64,000 nucleotides of DNA from Arenibacter algicola (lineage in GTDB: Bacteria > Bacteroidota > Bacteroidia > Flavobacteriales > Flavobacteriaceae): contig NZ_JAHKPO010000003.1 of NCBI RefSeq assembly GCF_018860365.1, forward strand, positions 1,054,001 through 1,118,000. Direction: 5' to 3'. Under the pieces are notes generated by a model. That model was not told where the DNA came from. It saw only the letters and a list, made by a program, of their open reading frames with translations, and searched no databases. Shown one piece after another: positions 43,740 through 52,725 of the stretch. Every line of letters starts with the position of its first letter. Position 1 is the stretch's first letter. The position numbers were made by a program, and so were the translations under genes.

Positions 43740-45658
43740 CGCAACAAGTTTGAAACCTTGAATCTAATACTTACCAACTCCTGTATTTCCTTTATGGTCT
43801 TAAATGTTCTTTTTAATTTAATTTTTTCCTCCTTGGTCAATTTGTCTATGGCAATATACCTGCCCGAATCATTGTGAAGCAGGCCATGTTTGGTCCTGAA
43901 CTTTAAAAGGGCCCTGGTTGCAAAGGAACAGGCCATAAAGATTTCCTCGTTGTTGGGTTCCAGCTCCGCCAATTTTTCAAATCGCTCAGCGGTACTGTTG
44001 ATGGACTTAACCGAATGCGATAAAATTAGTACTCTTGCTGCATCGGTCAGGGGCATTAATGCCCGTCTTTTTAGATCGAAGGAATCTTTATGTTCCCCGT
44101 CTTCCTCAACCAACAGCTGTCTGAAAAAGCCTGTTGGGGAAGGGTTTTGTAGTGCCCCACTCGCCAAGTGTAAATAGAAAATGGGATATTTTTTAGTGGT
44201 TTCAAAAATATGTTCCGATAATTCGTTTACCAAATTTACATCCCCATAGGTAATATTGTAATCGAAAAATATGGAGGAAAGCAATACTTCATCTGTTCCT
44301 GGATTTATAATCCAATGGGAAATGGTTTTTTTCCATTCATCCAGGCTTAAGCACCAATTGGGATTGGAAGCCATCATTTCTGCAGGGCAATAATCGTAAC
44401 CAATATCAAACAATCCTTTGTTTATTAGTTTGGACAATTCCAAAAAATAGGCCGTTGTTTCTATTAGTTTGTCCTCAGGAACATTTTCAAAGACCATGGC
44501 GTTGTCCTGATCGGTCTGTAGGAGCTGTTCACTTCGTCCTTGGCTGCCAAGTGCCAGCCATGCAAATTTAACGGGAGGCCTTGTTGGCATTTCCGCCAAG
44601 GAAAGTTTAATAATTTGCTTTACACAGGCATCGTTAAGTTCGGATATTATTTTGGTAGTCAATTTAATGGGGATATTTTGATCCAAATAGTCCTGAAGAA
44701 GATGCGTAATACTCTTTCTTATTTGTTTTATCGATTTTATTTTCTTGGCCCTATTTATAGCCTTGATCAATACTGCCGGGTTATTCCCCAAAGCCACCAT
44801 AACATCATGTTTGGATAGTATTCCGATAGCCTTGGAGTTGGGTGTGCCGTCCTTAGTAATACATAAATGGCTGATATTGCTTTTCATCATGGCCATCTGT
44901 GCCTGGGTTATCGTGAGGTGTTTGTTATAGGTGATTACCGGGGAAACCATTATTTCCTTAGCCTTGGTGGTAATGGGATATTTACCGGTTACAATATTGT
45001 TCCGCAGGTCTTTGTCCGTAATGATGCCGATGGGCATCTTATCCTTGACCACTAGCATAGCTCCAACTTTTTTTTCGGTCATTCTCTTGGCTATAGTTTT
45101 GGCCGAGGTGGTCGGGGTACAGGTCACTAATTTTTTGGAATACTGCACAGATTGTAAGTCCAATACATGGGTATCGGGCGCCACAGGATTTGTGTCGGGC
45201 ACTTCGTCATACAATTTACCGCGATGACTTTTTGAATAAGGATTTCTAGTATTGGAGGCGAAACTTTCTATTAAGAAATTTCCAACCGCTATATTTTTTT
45301 GGGCGTAGGGTTTAAAAATGTTGATGGGAATGGCGTATAGAATACTTTCTTCATGTGCTTTTGCACTCATTTTATAATTCTCTTGGGCCATTAAGGGTCT
45401 AAGTCCAAAGATATCACCTTCATCACACATGTCCATGATACTCTTGTCCGATCCTTTTTTGAGGGCAACAGCACCCTTGTTCACTACATAGAAATAGGGA
45501 TGCGGTTCGTCGTTTTCCGCAAAAATAACACTATCCTTTTCCTTGTAGACAATGGTAATTTCTTCGGCAAGGGTTTCAAGGTCGGTCTGGCCTAGGACAT
45601 TGAAGGGTGGAAAATTTTTCAAAAAATCGGCTACTCTATGTGAAATGGTATTTTTCAT
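43736..45658 (-). CDS. Cyclic nucleotide-binding / CBS pair / DUF294 nucleotidyltransferase protein
   Basis: A 640-residue multidomain protein. An N-terminal cNMP-binding domain covers about residues 14-115 (DSVIFAENDEPHPYFYVVNKGAVALKKG). A CBS pair covers about 165-290 (KRMTEKKVGAMLVVKDKMPIGIITDKDLRNNIV; MAMMKSNISHLCITKDG). A nucleotidyltransferase-like DUF294 domain follows, with GSQGRSEQLLQTDQDNAMVFE. The C-terminal DUF294_C helical domain runs from about 480 to the end. The architecture suggests an adenylate/guanylate sensor controlling nucleotidyl transfer, as in PII-related GlnD-like folds. It is coupled to the exonuclease gene. Target unknown. Confidence 0.93.
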   Translation of the reverse strand: MKNTISHRVADFLKNFPPFNVLGQTDLETLAEEITIVYKEKDSVIFAENDEPHPYFYVVNKGAVALKKGSDKSIMDMCDEGDIFGLRPLMAQENYKMSAKAHEESILYAIPINIFKPYAQKNIAVGNFLIESFASNTRNPYSKSHRGKLYDEVPDTNPVAPDTHVLDLQSVQYSKKLVTCTPTTSAKTIAKRMTEKKVGAMLVVKDKMPIGIITDKDLRNNIVTGKYPITTKAKEIMVSPVITYNKHLTITQAQMAMMKSNISHLCITKDGTPNSKAIGILSKHDVMVALGNNPAVLIKAINRAKKIKSIKQIRKSITHLLQDYLDQNIPIKLTTKIISELNDACVKQIIKLSLAEMPTRPPVKFAWLALGSQGRSEQLLQTDQDNAMVFENVPEDKLIETTAYFLELSKLINKGLFDIGYDYCPAEMMASNPNWCLSLDEWKKTISHWIINPGTDEVLLSSIFFDYNITYGDVNLVNELSEHIFETTKKYPIFYLHLASGALQNPSPTGFFRQLLVEEDGEHKDSFDLKRRALMPLTDAARVLILSHSVKSINSTAERFEKLAELEPNNEEIFMACSFATRALLKFRTKHGLLHNDSGRYIAIDKLTKEEKIKLKRTFKTIKEIQELVSIRFKVSNLLR

Positions 45659-45695
45659 TGAATATTATATGTTGTCCTTGGCTTTTAAAAAGTCC

Positions 45696-45731
45696 ATTGT
45701 TCTCTTCCCATTTGTGGGTAATACGAACAAT
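45696..45731. repeat. Two-tier inverted repeat upstream of the cNMP/CBS gene
   Basis: ATTGTTC (45696-45702) pairs with GAACAAT (45725-45731), and CCCA with TGGG inside. It lies 38 bases from the start of the minus-strand gene; a protein binding site or leader structure is possible. Confidence 0.3.
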
Positions 45732-45933
45732 AGCTATTTCGATATCTACTTTGCTATAAATTAATATGGGTTAAAGTTAATTTATAAACTGCATCATTAA
45801 AAGAAAAGATGATACGATTTGTTTTGCTTGCCCAGATACTTTAATTACCAATAACGTTCACATAATATCCAATTGAGCTATTGGATTAATTTGGGTTGAA
45901 TTAATTTTAGATGTAACCATAAATAGTAATGCT

Positions 45934-46269
45934 ATGGAATCACCTTATTTGGATTGTATAGAAGCCTGTCGTAAATGTATAGCCGATTGTCAATATTGTC
46001 TACTTCATATGTCAGGAATGGAAAGTAAAAATGACTGCCCCCTGTGTTGTATCCTATGTATTGAATCTTGTTCGGCAGCACTGCAATTTTTAATGGCAGC
46101 TAGCCCATATGCCAAGGATTACTGTAACCTCTGCGCTAAAGTATGTCAATGGTGTGCAGAACAGTGCGCGCAACATGATCATAAACACTGTGAGGATTGT
46201 GCAAATTCTTGTGTTAAATGTATGGAGGAATGTCAAAAAGTAGTTATGACCTTATCCAATGAAATTTAA
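45934..46269 (+). CDS. Csp-like four-helix-bundle copper-binding protein (DUF326), cytosolic
   Basis: 111 residues with 20 cysteines, mostly in CxxxC spacing along helices (CIEACRKCIADCQYC, CPLCCILCIESC, CNLCAKVCQWCAEQC, CEDCANSCVKCMEEC), plus a Met/His-containing HDHKHC turn. This matches copper-storage proteins of the Csp family, in which Cys side chains fill the inside of a four-helix bundle with Cu(I). There is no signal peptide, so it is the cytosolic (Csp3-like) type. An SLC13 transporter follows after 190 bases in the same direction. The regulation is not apparent from the sequence. Confidence 0.85.
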   Translation: MESPYLDCIEACRKCIADCQYCLLHMSGMESKNDCPLCCILCIESCSAALQFLMAASPYAKDYCNLCAKVCQWCAEQCAQHDHKHCEDCANSCVKCMEECQKVVMTLSNEI

Positions 46270-46379
46270 ATTTCATCAATCTTACACCATCTTGGGAATA
46301 TCTTTTTTGTAAGAGAACAGAGCTGTTATTTTAGGTATGTATTTATTGTTAAATGTTGTTTACAGTAAGGTTATGGGCA

Positions 46380-46401
46380 TCTGCCAAAAAGAGATGGCAG
46401 A
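46380..46401. repeat. Short inverted repeat before the SLC13 gene
   Basis: TCTGCCA (46380-46386) and TGGCAGA (46395-46401) with an eight-base spacer, 58 bases upstream of the transporter start. It could be an operator or a weak terminator for the copper protein gene. Confidence 0.35.
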
Positions 46402-46459
46402 ATATTTTGAAGTTATTTGCCATTAGATTTTAAGGGGTTCGAAATATAATAGTTGTAGG

Positions 46460-48277
46460 ATGACATTGGAAATGGGATTGGTGTTTTTGGTTTTGTTCAT
46501 TACAATAATTTTGTTTGCACTGGAGGTTTTTCCGGTAGATAAAATTGCCTTTTTTATCATTGTTTCATTAACCTTGTTGGGGCTTGTGAAACCGGAAGAG
46601 GCCGTTAGCGGTTTTTCCAATAGTGCCACTATAGCGGTTTTGGCTTTGATGATTCTAGCCATAGCTATGGAGGAAAATGGGGTTATTACATGGTTGACCT
46701 CCGGATTGGGTAAAATTAAAGCCCTCCCGTTGTTTGCAATAGCTCCTATTTTTATGATTGTAACCGCAAGTATTTCTGCTTTCATTAGTACTACGGCTGT
46801 AGTCATTGTTTTTATTAAAATTATCAACCAACTCTCAGATCGATTCAATATTTCCAAATCTAAATTATTGTTGCCTATTTCATTTGCAGGCATATTGGGG
46901 GGGTCTTGTACATTAATGGGTACCTCCACGAACCTTATTGTAAACTCTGTGGCACAAAATCTGGGGGCACCTGCCCTGAGTTTTTTCGAATTTACTACTA
47001 TAGGATTAATTTTTCTAGCCGTGGCCATTGTCTACCTCACCATAATGTTAAAATGGCTGCCTTGGGGCGGGAAAAAGGAATTGGGGAACGATTATAGCGT
47101 TACGGATTATATTACAAGTGTCCGGATAAAATCCGGCTCGCAATTGGTAAATAAAAGATTGGAGGAAACATTTTTGTACAACAACCCGGAAATATCAATA
47201 CTGAAATTGATAAGGGACAATAGGATTCACAATTCACCTGGAAAATATATCACCCTAAAGGAAAATGATCAGTTACTATTAATGTGTAACATATTAAACC
47301 TCACTAAATTGAACGATTCTCAAAATTTGGGCCTTAACGAACAAATTTATTGGATGGGGGCCGATCATCAATCCACTTGGGAAGACAAGGTTCCTAAATT
47401 GGAAGAACGGGTGTTTGTAGAACTATTGATGCTTCCCGGCGCAGCACTCTTGGGCAAGACTTTGGGGAATCTAAGAGGTTATATGCAACAGGATATTGTA
47501 CCTGTTGCTATTAAGAAGCGCAAGACCTTGACAAATATTAAGGAACGATTGGTGAGGAGCAGTTCGGATAAATTAGTGCTGAAAGCAGGTGATCGTCTAC
47601 TAGTAGATGTAAGTAGGCAAAACATAAGATCTTTGGAGGCTATTGAAAATATAGTGCTTTTACAGGAGTTTGATTCGCTTAAGACCCATTCGCGATTCGG
47701 AAGAATTTTATCCCTGGCTGTTCTTGGTTTAGTGGTCGTTCTAGCTGCTACAGGTGTTCTATCCATCATGGTTAGTGCTCTGGCCGGGGTTTCTGTATTA
47801 TTACTCACCAATAACTTAAATTTGGACAGTGTATATAAAAAGGTAAATTGGCAAATTTTCTTTTTGTTGGCAGGGATGATACCTTTGGGTATAGCCATGC
47901 ACAATACGGGAGCAGATATGTGGATTTCGGAAAAATTATTGGGTCTGTTGGTAGGCCAGTCAAAAATAATAATTATTGGGAGTCTATTTTTCGTCACCAT
48001 GGTTATGAGCGGGGTGGTAAGTAATAATGCCACGGCAATTATTATGACCCCAATATCGATGGCATTGGCAAGCGGACTAAATATGGATTTTAAGCCATTT
48101 GTCCTAGCTGTAATGTTTGCGGCCAATTTTAGCTTTTTTACTCCGGTAGGCTATCAGACCAATACCTTGATTTATGGAATAGGCAACTACAAATTCAAAC
48201 ATTTTTTCATTATAGGGGGCATTTTAAGCCTTGTCCTATGGATTTTGGCAACCTTTCTTTTGGTGCGGATGGCGTAG
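46460..48277 (+). CDS. SLC13/DASS-type anion permease with TrkA-C (RCK_C) domains
   Basis: A 605-residue inner-membrane permease. The N-terminal block of helices includes KIAFFIIVSLTLLGLVKPEEAVSGFSNSATIAVLALMILA and the family signature GGSCTLMGTSTNLIVNSVA. A cytoplasmic insertion of about 190 residues holds two TrkA-C-like domains (SVRIKSGSQLVNKRLEETFLYNN and MLPGAALLGKTLGNLRGYM). The C-terminal half has GMIPLGIAMHNTGADMWIS and MSGVVSNNATAIIMTPISMALASGLNMD. Members carry sulfate, dicarboxylates or similar anions with Na+. Sulfate handling would fit a sulfatase-rich organism but is inference. It is preceded by the Csp-like gene. Confidence 0.9.
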   Translation: MTLEMGLVFLVLFITIILFALEVFPVDKIAFFIIVSLTLLGLVKPEEAVSGFSNSATIAVLALMILAIAMEENGVITWLTSGLGKIKALPLFAIAPIFMIVTASISAFISTTAVVIVFIKIINQLSDRFNISKSKLLLPISFAGILGGSCTLMGTSTNLIVNSVAQNLGAPALSFFEFTTIGLIFLAVAIVYLTIMLKWLPWGGKKELGNDYSVTDYITSVRIKSGSQLVNKRLEETFLYNNPEISILKLIRDNRIHNSPGKYITLKENDQLLLMCNILNLTKLNDSQNLGLNEQIYWMGADHQSTWEDKVPKLEERVFVELLMLPGAALLGKTLGNLRGYMQQDIVPVAIKKRKTLTNIKERLVRSSSDKLVLKAGDRLLVDVSRQNIRSLEAIENIVLLQEFDSLKTHSRFGRILSLAVLGLVVVLAATGVLSIMVSALAGVSVLLLTNNLNLDSVYKKVNWQIFFLLAGMIPLGIAMHNTGADMWISEKLLGLLVGQSKIIIIGSLFFVTMVMSGVVSNNATAIIMTPISMALASGLNMDFKPFVLAVMFAANFSFFTPVGYQTNTLIYGIGNYKFKHFFIIGGILSLVLWILATFLLVRMA

Positions 48278-48441
48278 TTATTATTATTGTACAATGAGTT
48301 TCCTTTTTTTAAATATGCTCTTTTAGTAATCATTGTAAATCGGTTATTTATGGCATACTTGAAAATTCGGCAGTATCTTCGTAGATTAGGCCCTATCAGG
48401 AGGAAATTTTTTATCGAATTCCTTTATTTATATAATATTGC

Positions 48442-50019
48442 ATGAAGAATTTTTTTTCGCTGACCCTCCTTTTAGGATTGCTATTCTCCTGTTCCGGAAA
48501 CAAAAAGGAATTGCAAGAGTCGGAATTCAAGGAAATACCCGCCACTAATCTCTCGGGAAACCAATTGGCAGAAATTCATTGTGCCAGTTGCCATCTCTTT
48601 GTTAAACCGGATCTGTTGCCGAAGTCCAGTTGGCAAAACGACGTACTTCCTGCAATGGGGCATCGATTGGGAATTTATAAAGGAAATGTACGACCAGATA
48701 GTCTCTTTGACAATGGAAGGAGCGGAGAAGTGGTTAAAAAAGCAAATATATTTCCGGAAAGACCTCTTATCGCCCAAGCGGACTGGAATAAAATAGTGGA
48801 TTATTACCTTAACAATGCACCGGATACCATTTTGGCCCCCAAACGGGCCAATAAAATTAAAATGGGCCTTAAGCATTTTAAATACAGGGAGTCTGCTTTT
48901 TCCCAAACTCCGGCCCTAACTTCCATGGTTAAAATTCTTCCCGAAAATAGGGGAGTGGTATTTGCGGATAGTAAACGAAATATAAATAGCTTAACGTTCC
49001 TCACCAAAGATCTTGAAAAGGATTTTGTACTTGGTCTAAAAATGGCACCTGTCCATTATTACGAAAGGTACGATACTATTTATTTGACAACTGCAGGGAA
49101 AAATATTTTTCCCAATGACGTGTCGGATGGGGCTTTACAAAAAATATTTACCAAGGGAACAACGGATTCATACACTTCCAATGAGGTGATCCCCAATTTG
49201 CAAAGGCCGGTTAATATGGCTTATGGGGATTTAAATAACGATGGATTGGAAGATGTAGTTGCCTGTGAATATGGCAATGAAACCGGAAAATTGGTTTGGT
49301 ATGAGAATAATGGGGGTGATAAATACACGATGAGGATGTTGGACAACAGGTCGGGTGCCATTACCGCGGTGATAAAGGATGCCAATGGGGATGGTCTCCA
49401 AGATATTTTTGTGCTTATGGCCCAAGGGGATGAAGGAGTTGTGTACTATCAAAACCAGGGAGATGGCACGTTTTCCTCCAAAAGATTGCTTTCTTTTCTT
49501 CCTCTTAATGGTTCCCAATATATAGAGTTGGTAGATTTTAATGGAGATGGCTTCGATGATATTTTATATGTCTGTGGGGATAACGCAGATAAAACCCCCA
49601 TATTAAAGGACTATCACGGTATTTATGTATTTCTGAACGATGGGAATTTAAATTTTGAGCAATCTTTTTTCTACCATTTAAACGGGGCTTATAAAGCTAT
49701 GCCAAGAGATTATGATTTGGATGGAGATCTGGATATTGCAGCAATTTCATTTTTTCCTGATTATATGGGTTCTCCGGAGGAGAGTTTTGTCTACCTGGAA
49801 AATAAAGGTGATATGAAGTTTGAGGATTACTCCTTTCCGGAGTCGTTCAGAGGACGTTGGATCGTAATGGATGCGGAGGATATGGATGCAGATGGGGATA
49901 TTGACTTGGCTCTAGGATCTTTTGTGTATTTTCTTCCATTAGGGGATACGACCGGTCTGGGCCAAAAATGGCTATCCAACGGACCGTCAATAATAGTATT
50001 GGAAAATACCACGAAATAA
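48442..50019 (+). CDS. FG-GAP/VCBS-repeat lipoprotein with a c-type haem motif
   Basis: A 525-residue surface or periplasmic lipoprotein with Cys17 at the lipobox (LLFSC/SG). A haem-binding CASCH motif (about residues 52-56) lies in a cytochrome-c-like N-terminal part with the distal AMGHRLGIYKG. A beta-propeller part with Ca2+-binding FG-GAP repeats follows: GDLNNDGLEDVVA, KDANGDGLQDIFV, VDFNGDGFDDILY, YDLDGDLDIAA and EDMDADGDIDLALG. Proteins combining a haem-type domain with FG-GAP repeats occur in Bacteroidota and Planctomycetes, with no assigned role. No obvious partner gene is adjacent, and the downstream region ends in a 7-base tandem repeat. Confidence 0.82.
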   Translation: MKNFFSLTLLLGLLFSCSGNKKELQESEFKEIPATNLSGNQLAEIHCASCHLFVKPDLLPKSSWQNDVLPAMGHRLGIYKGNVRPDSLFDNGRSGEVVKKANIFPERPLIAQADWNKIVDYYLNNAPDTILAPKRANKIKMGLKHFKYRESAFSQTPALTSMVKILPENRGVVFADSKRNINSLTFLTKDLEKDFVLGLKMAPVHYYERYDTIYLTTAGKNIFPNDVSDGALQKIFTKGTTDSYTSNEVIPNLQRPVNMAYGDLNNDGLEDVVACEYGNETGKLVWYENNGGDKYTMRMLDNRSGAITAVIKDANGDGLQDIFVLMAQGDEGVVYYQNQGDGTFSSKRLLSFLPLNGSQYIELVDFNGDGFDDILYVCGDNADKTPILKDYHGIYVFLNDGNLNFEQSFFYHLNGAYKAMPRDYDLDGDLDIAAISFFPDYMGSPEESFVYLENKGDMKFEDYSFPESFRGRWIVMDAEDMDADGDIDLALGSFVYFLPLGDTTGLGQKWLSNGPSIIVLENTTK

Positions 50020-50068
50020 ATCAATTACCTCAGGACAGAATTGGAATATCCAATTCCATTTATTTTTT

Positions 50069-50110
50069 TGACTACTGACTACTGACTACTGACTACTGAC
50101 TACTGACTAC
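50069..50110. repeat. Tandem repeat (TGACTAC)x6
   Basis: Six perfect copies of a seven-base unit between the convergent ends of the FG-GAP lipoprotein and YdeI-like genes. The final unit contains CTA, which is the TAG stop codon of the minus-strand gene. Confidence 0.95.
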
Positions 50111-50703
50111 CCTTTCCTATATTTATCGTGCAGCCCCAAACCTTTTTCCAAAAGGGAAATACATTTCTCTAGGCGGGACTCCTTGGTCTTTTCCTGTTTG
50201 GCTTCAGAAATATACTCGCAATATTCCCTTTGTTTATATGGGGTTAGACTTTCATAATTAAGTTTTAAGGCCTGATTATTGTTAAGTGCTTTTTTTAACA
50301 AGGGAGGCATCAAAATTGGCTTGTTTTTTTCAGACGCAAGGGTAAGTCCCTTCTTTTGGTTGCTGATGGCTTCATGAAAATAGGATAAAACCGCGGCTTC
50401 ATCAATATCCTCCTTAGTGCTGAATTTCCAGTGCCTCATGGCCTTTGTTTTGCCCTCTTGTGCATTTTCCAGCACTTTTTTTGGGTCTTTTAAAAAGACA
50501 CCATTATAGAACCATATTCCGAAATGATGTTTAAAGGCCAAAATACCAAGAACATTCTTATTGTCTATAGTGTATACTGGGATACCCCATTTGTAAGTTT
50601 CAATAAATTCAGTTTTAAGGGCCAATTCCCGCAAAAGTCCAATACCATCCTTAAAGGGCTGTTCCTTTGCATAATAGGCTTCGATCTTTTTTTGTGGATT
50701 CAT
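50107..50703 (-). CDS. YdeI/OmdA-type DUF1801 domain protein
   Basis: 198 residues. The N-terminal DUF1801 fold is EAYYAKEQPFKDGIGLLREL through TYKWGIPVYTIDNKNVLGILAFKHHFGIWFYNGVFLKD. The C-terminal OmdA-like half is LPPLLKKALNNNQALKLNYESLTPYKQREYCEYISEAKQEKTKESRLEKCI (here beginning LMPPLLKKAL). The DUF1801 fold resembles frataxin, and the family is sometimes listed as iron chaperone-like; function is uncertain. The stop codon lies within the tandem repeat. It sits 59 bases downstream of the pepT stop in the same direction. Confidence 0.82.
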   Translation of the reverse strand: MNPQKKIEAYYAKEQPFKDGIGLLRELALKTEFIETYKWGIPVYTIDNKNVLGILAFKHHFGIWFYNGVFLKDPKKVLENAQEGKTKAMRHWKFSTKEDIDEAAVLSYFHEAISNQKKGLTLASEKNKPILMPPLLKKALNNNQALKLNYESLTPYKQREYCEYISEAKQEKTKESRLEKCISLLEKGLGLHDKYRKG

Positions 50704-50762
50704 TTTTTCCTGCCAAATGAAATGTATATCGTTGCCCTTGAATGGGCTTATAACTTTTAGGG

Positions 50763-51986
50763 CTATCTTTTAGCTGTAAGTTCGCAAATTTTTACGATAA
50801 CATCAACCGCTTTCTCCATGCTTTCTACAGGTACATACTCATATTTTCCATGAAAATTATGTCCGCCTGCAAAAATATTGGGACAAGGCAAGCCCATATA
50901 ACTTAATTGCGAACCGTCGGTGCCGCCGCGTATGGGTTTAATTAATGGTTTAATATTTAAGCTCTCCATGGCCTCTTTGGCGATATCAACAATATGCATT
51001 ACAGGTTCAATTTTTTCGCGCATATTAAAATATTGGTCTTTGATATCAAGCTTTACGAAATCCCCGTATTCCGCATTCAAATTCTCCGTGATATATTGTA
51101 AAAGCTCTTTGCGCTGTTCGAATTTTTTTAGGTCATGATCCCTTATGATCAGTTCAATTTCGGCAAGCTCAATTTCCCCTTTAATATGGTGCACGTGAAA
51201 GAAACCTTCCCGGCCCGTAGTTTTTTGCGGGACTTCATGTCCTGGTAATTGGGAAATAAAATCGTTGGCAATCAAAATGGCATTTACCATTTTACCTTTG
51301 GCATAACCGGGATGTACACTTTTTCCTTTTATCGTTATTTTGGCACCTGCCGCATTAAAGTTTTCATACTCCAATTCCCCAATTTGGCTGCCGTCCATAG
51401 TGTAGGCCCAATCAGCACCAAATGCAGCAACATCAAAATGGTGTGCCCCGCGGCCAATTTCTTCATCTGGGGTAAAACCTACCCTAATTTTACCATGTTT
51501 AATTTCCGGATGTTGTATTAAATACTCCATGGCCGTAATAATCTCTGTTATTCCGGCCTTATCATCTGCACCTAACAAAGTGGTGCCATCTGTAGTGATA
51601 AGGGTATTGCCCTTGTATTGCAATAGGTCATCAAAATAACTGGGAGAGAGAATAATATTTTCCGCTTTGTTCAGGACAATATCCCCACCATCATAATTTT
51701 TGATTATTTGGGGCTTTACCTCGGTGGCGGTAAAATCTGGAGAAGTATCAAAATGGGATATAAATCCAATAGTAGGCACTTGCTTTTCCAAATTACTGGG
51801 CAAAGTCGCCATAATGTAAGCTTTGTCATCGATAACTACATCCTGCATTCCTATTTGCTTAAGTTCCTCCACTAATTTATGGGCAAGTGTCCATTGCTTT
51901 TCAGTACTGGGGGTAGTGGCGGAGTTAGGATCGCTTTGGGTATCTACGGTAATATAACTTATAAACCGGTCTATTATGTGTTGCAT
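50763..51986 (-). CDS. pepT: Peptidase T (tripeptide aminopeptidase, M20)
   Basis: A 407-residue zinc tripeptidase. The start [13 protein letters not shown] is diagnostic. Metal ligands are visible in [48 protein letters not shown] and [15 protein letters not shown], plus the C-terminal [30 protein letters not shown]. All catalytic residues are present. Cytoplasmic; completes peptide breakdown together with PepD at the other end of the window, though the two genes are not linked in one operon. Confidence 0.97.
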   Translation of the reverse strand: MQHIIDRFISYITVDTQSDPNSATTPSTEKQWTLAHKLVEELKQIGMQDVVIDDKAYIMATLPSNLEKQVPTIGFISHFDTSPDFTATEVKPQIIKNYDGGDIVLNKAENIILSPSYFDDLLQYKGNTLITTDGTTLLGADDKAGITEIITAMEYLIQHPEIKHGKIRVGFTPDEEIGRGAHHFDVAAFGADWAYTMDGSQIGELEYENFNAAGAKITIKGKSVHPGYAKGKMVNAILIANDFISQLPGHEVPQKTTGREGFFHVHHIKGEIELAEIELIIRDHDLKKFEQRKELLQYITENLNAEYGDFVKLDIKDQYFNMREKIEPVMHIVDIAKEAMESLNIKPLIKPIRGGTDGSQLSYMGLPCPNIFAGGHNFHGKYEYVPVESMEKAVDVIVKICELTAKR

Positions 51987-52195
51987 AAAACTAAATTTTA
52001 ATCAAAAATACAGTTTATTATTTTTTATTTGGGCCTGTTGTGTCAACTGTATTGTATAGTATTGGCAGCCGTGGCTCTGGAGGTAATGTGACGTAGCCCG
52101 AGAACCTAGTGTATAATGTGAATTTTAATATACTATTGATGGATTAATGTGGAAAGATAACTTTTGGTGAGAAGCAAGTGGTTATATTATTACTT

Positions 52196-52203
52196 TATAT
52201 TTG
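52196..52203 (+). promoter_or_regulatory. Bacteroidota -7 box (TATATTTG)
   Basis: Exact TAnnTTTG match 24 bases before the ATG at 52228. It also argues against the in-frame TTG at 52201 as the start, since that codon is inside the box. Confidence 0.55.
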
Positions 52204-52227
52204 TATTTTAAATTAGCACAAAAACCT

Positions 52228-52644
52228 ATGTGTAAAAAAGTTTTTTCCACCTTGATCTTTATTGTCGGATTTGTGATATCCGTACAGGCACAACAAGAAT
52301 GTAGTTTGGCCATTGGCGCAACGGAATCGGATACTATTATACAAATATTTCAGCTAAAAGAAGAGCAGATAACCAATTTGGAGGAGTTTAAGGCGGCACT
52401 GGAAATAGAAACCCGCTTGTTGGATGAAGAGCGGAAAAATCTATTTGAAAATCACCCGCAAAGTACCCCTGAGGATTTAACGGCATTGGGAGCGAAGTAT
52501 AAGGTTCTGGAGGAGCGAATGAAGCAGGTTTTTAAAAAATACGACCTTAAACTTTTAGCACTTTTTAATGAAAAGCAATACCAAAGGTATGTTACACTTT
52601 GTCAGGAAGTATCGCGGCAACCTTTGGTGGTGGTAAGGGAATAA
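52228..52644 (+). CDS. Small secreted helical protein of unknown function
   Basis: 138 residues from the ATG at 52228. A Sec signal (CKKVFSTLIFIVGFVISVQA, cleavage before QQ) is followed by an all-helical mature domain of about 118 residues: IIQIFQLKEEQITNLEEFKAALEIETR, EDLTALGAKYKVLEERMKQVFKKYDLKLLALFNEKQYQRYV. The layout recalls periplasmic Spy/LTxxQ-type helical proteins, but the motif itself is not clear, so no function is assigned. It has its own -7 box. Confidence 0.75.
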   Translation: MCKKVFSTLIFIVGFVISVQAQQECSLAIGATESDTIIQIFQLKEEQITNLEEFKAALEIETRLLDEERKNLFENHPQSTPEDLTALGAKYKVLEERMKQVFKKYDLKLLALFNEKQYQRYVTLCQEVSRQPLVVVRE

Positions 52645-52702
52645 GTTGTAGTAAATGTTAATAAAAAGAGCGTGTTTAGGATAGTTTAGCACGGGTAGTT
52701 TG

Positions 52703-52710
52703 TATTTTTG
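52703..52710 (+). promoter_or_regulatory. Bacteroidota -7 box (TATTTTTG) for pyrD
   Basis: Exact TAnnTTTG match 15 bases before the pyrD ATG, implying a very short leader. Confidence 0.5.
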
Positions 52711-52725
52711 CGGAAAATAGTTTAA

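Noticed and set aside
46423-47028. Long minus-strand open frame (201 codons) opposite the SLC13 gene
   Set aside because: Low-complexity composition, no family features, fully antisense to a clear transporter gene; a shadow of coding bias.
47479-48126. Long minus-strand open frame (215 codons) opposite the SLC13 gene
   Set aside because: Same reason: antisense to a conserved permease, no recognisable motif or start context.
50069-50110. CRISPR-like repeat
   Set aside because: Units are seven bases without spacers; a simple tandem repeat.
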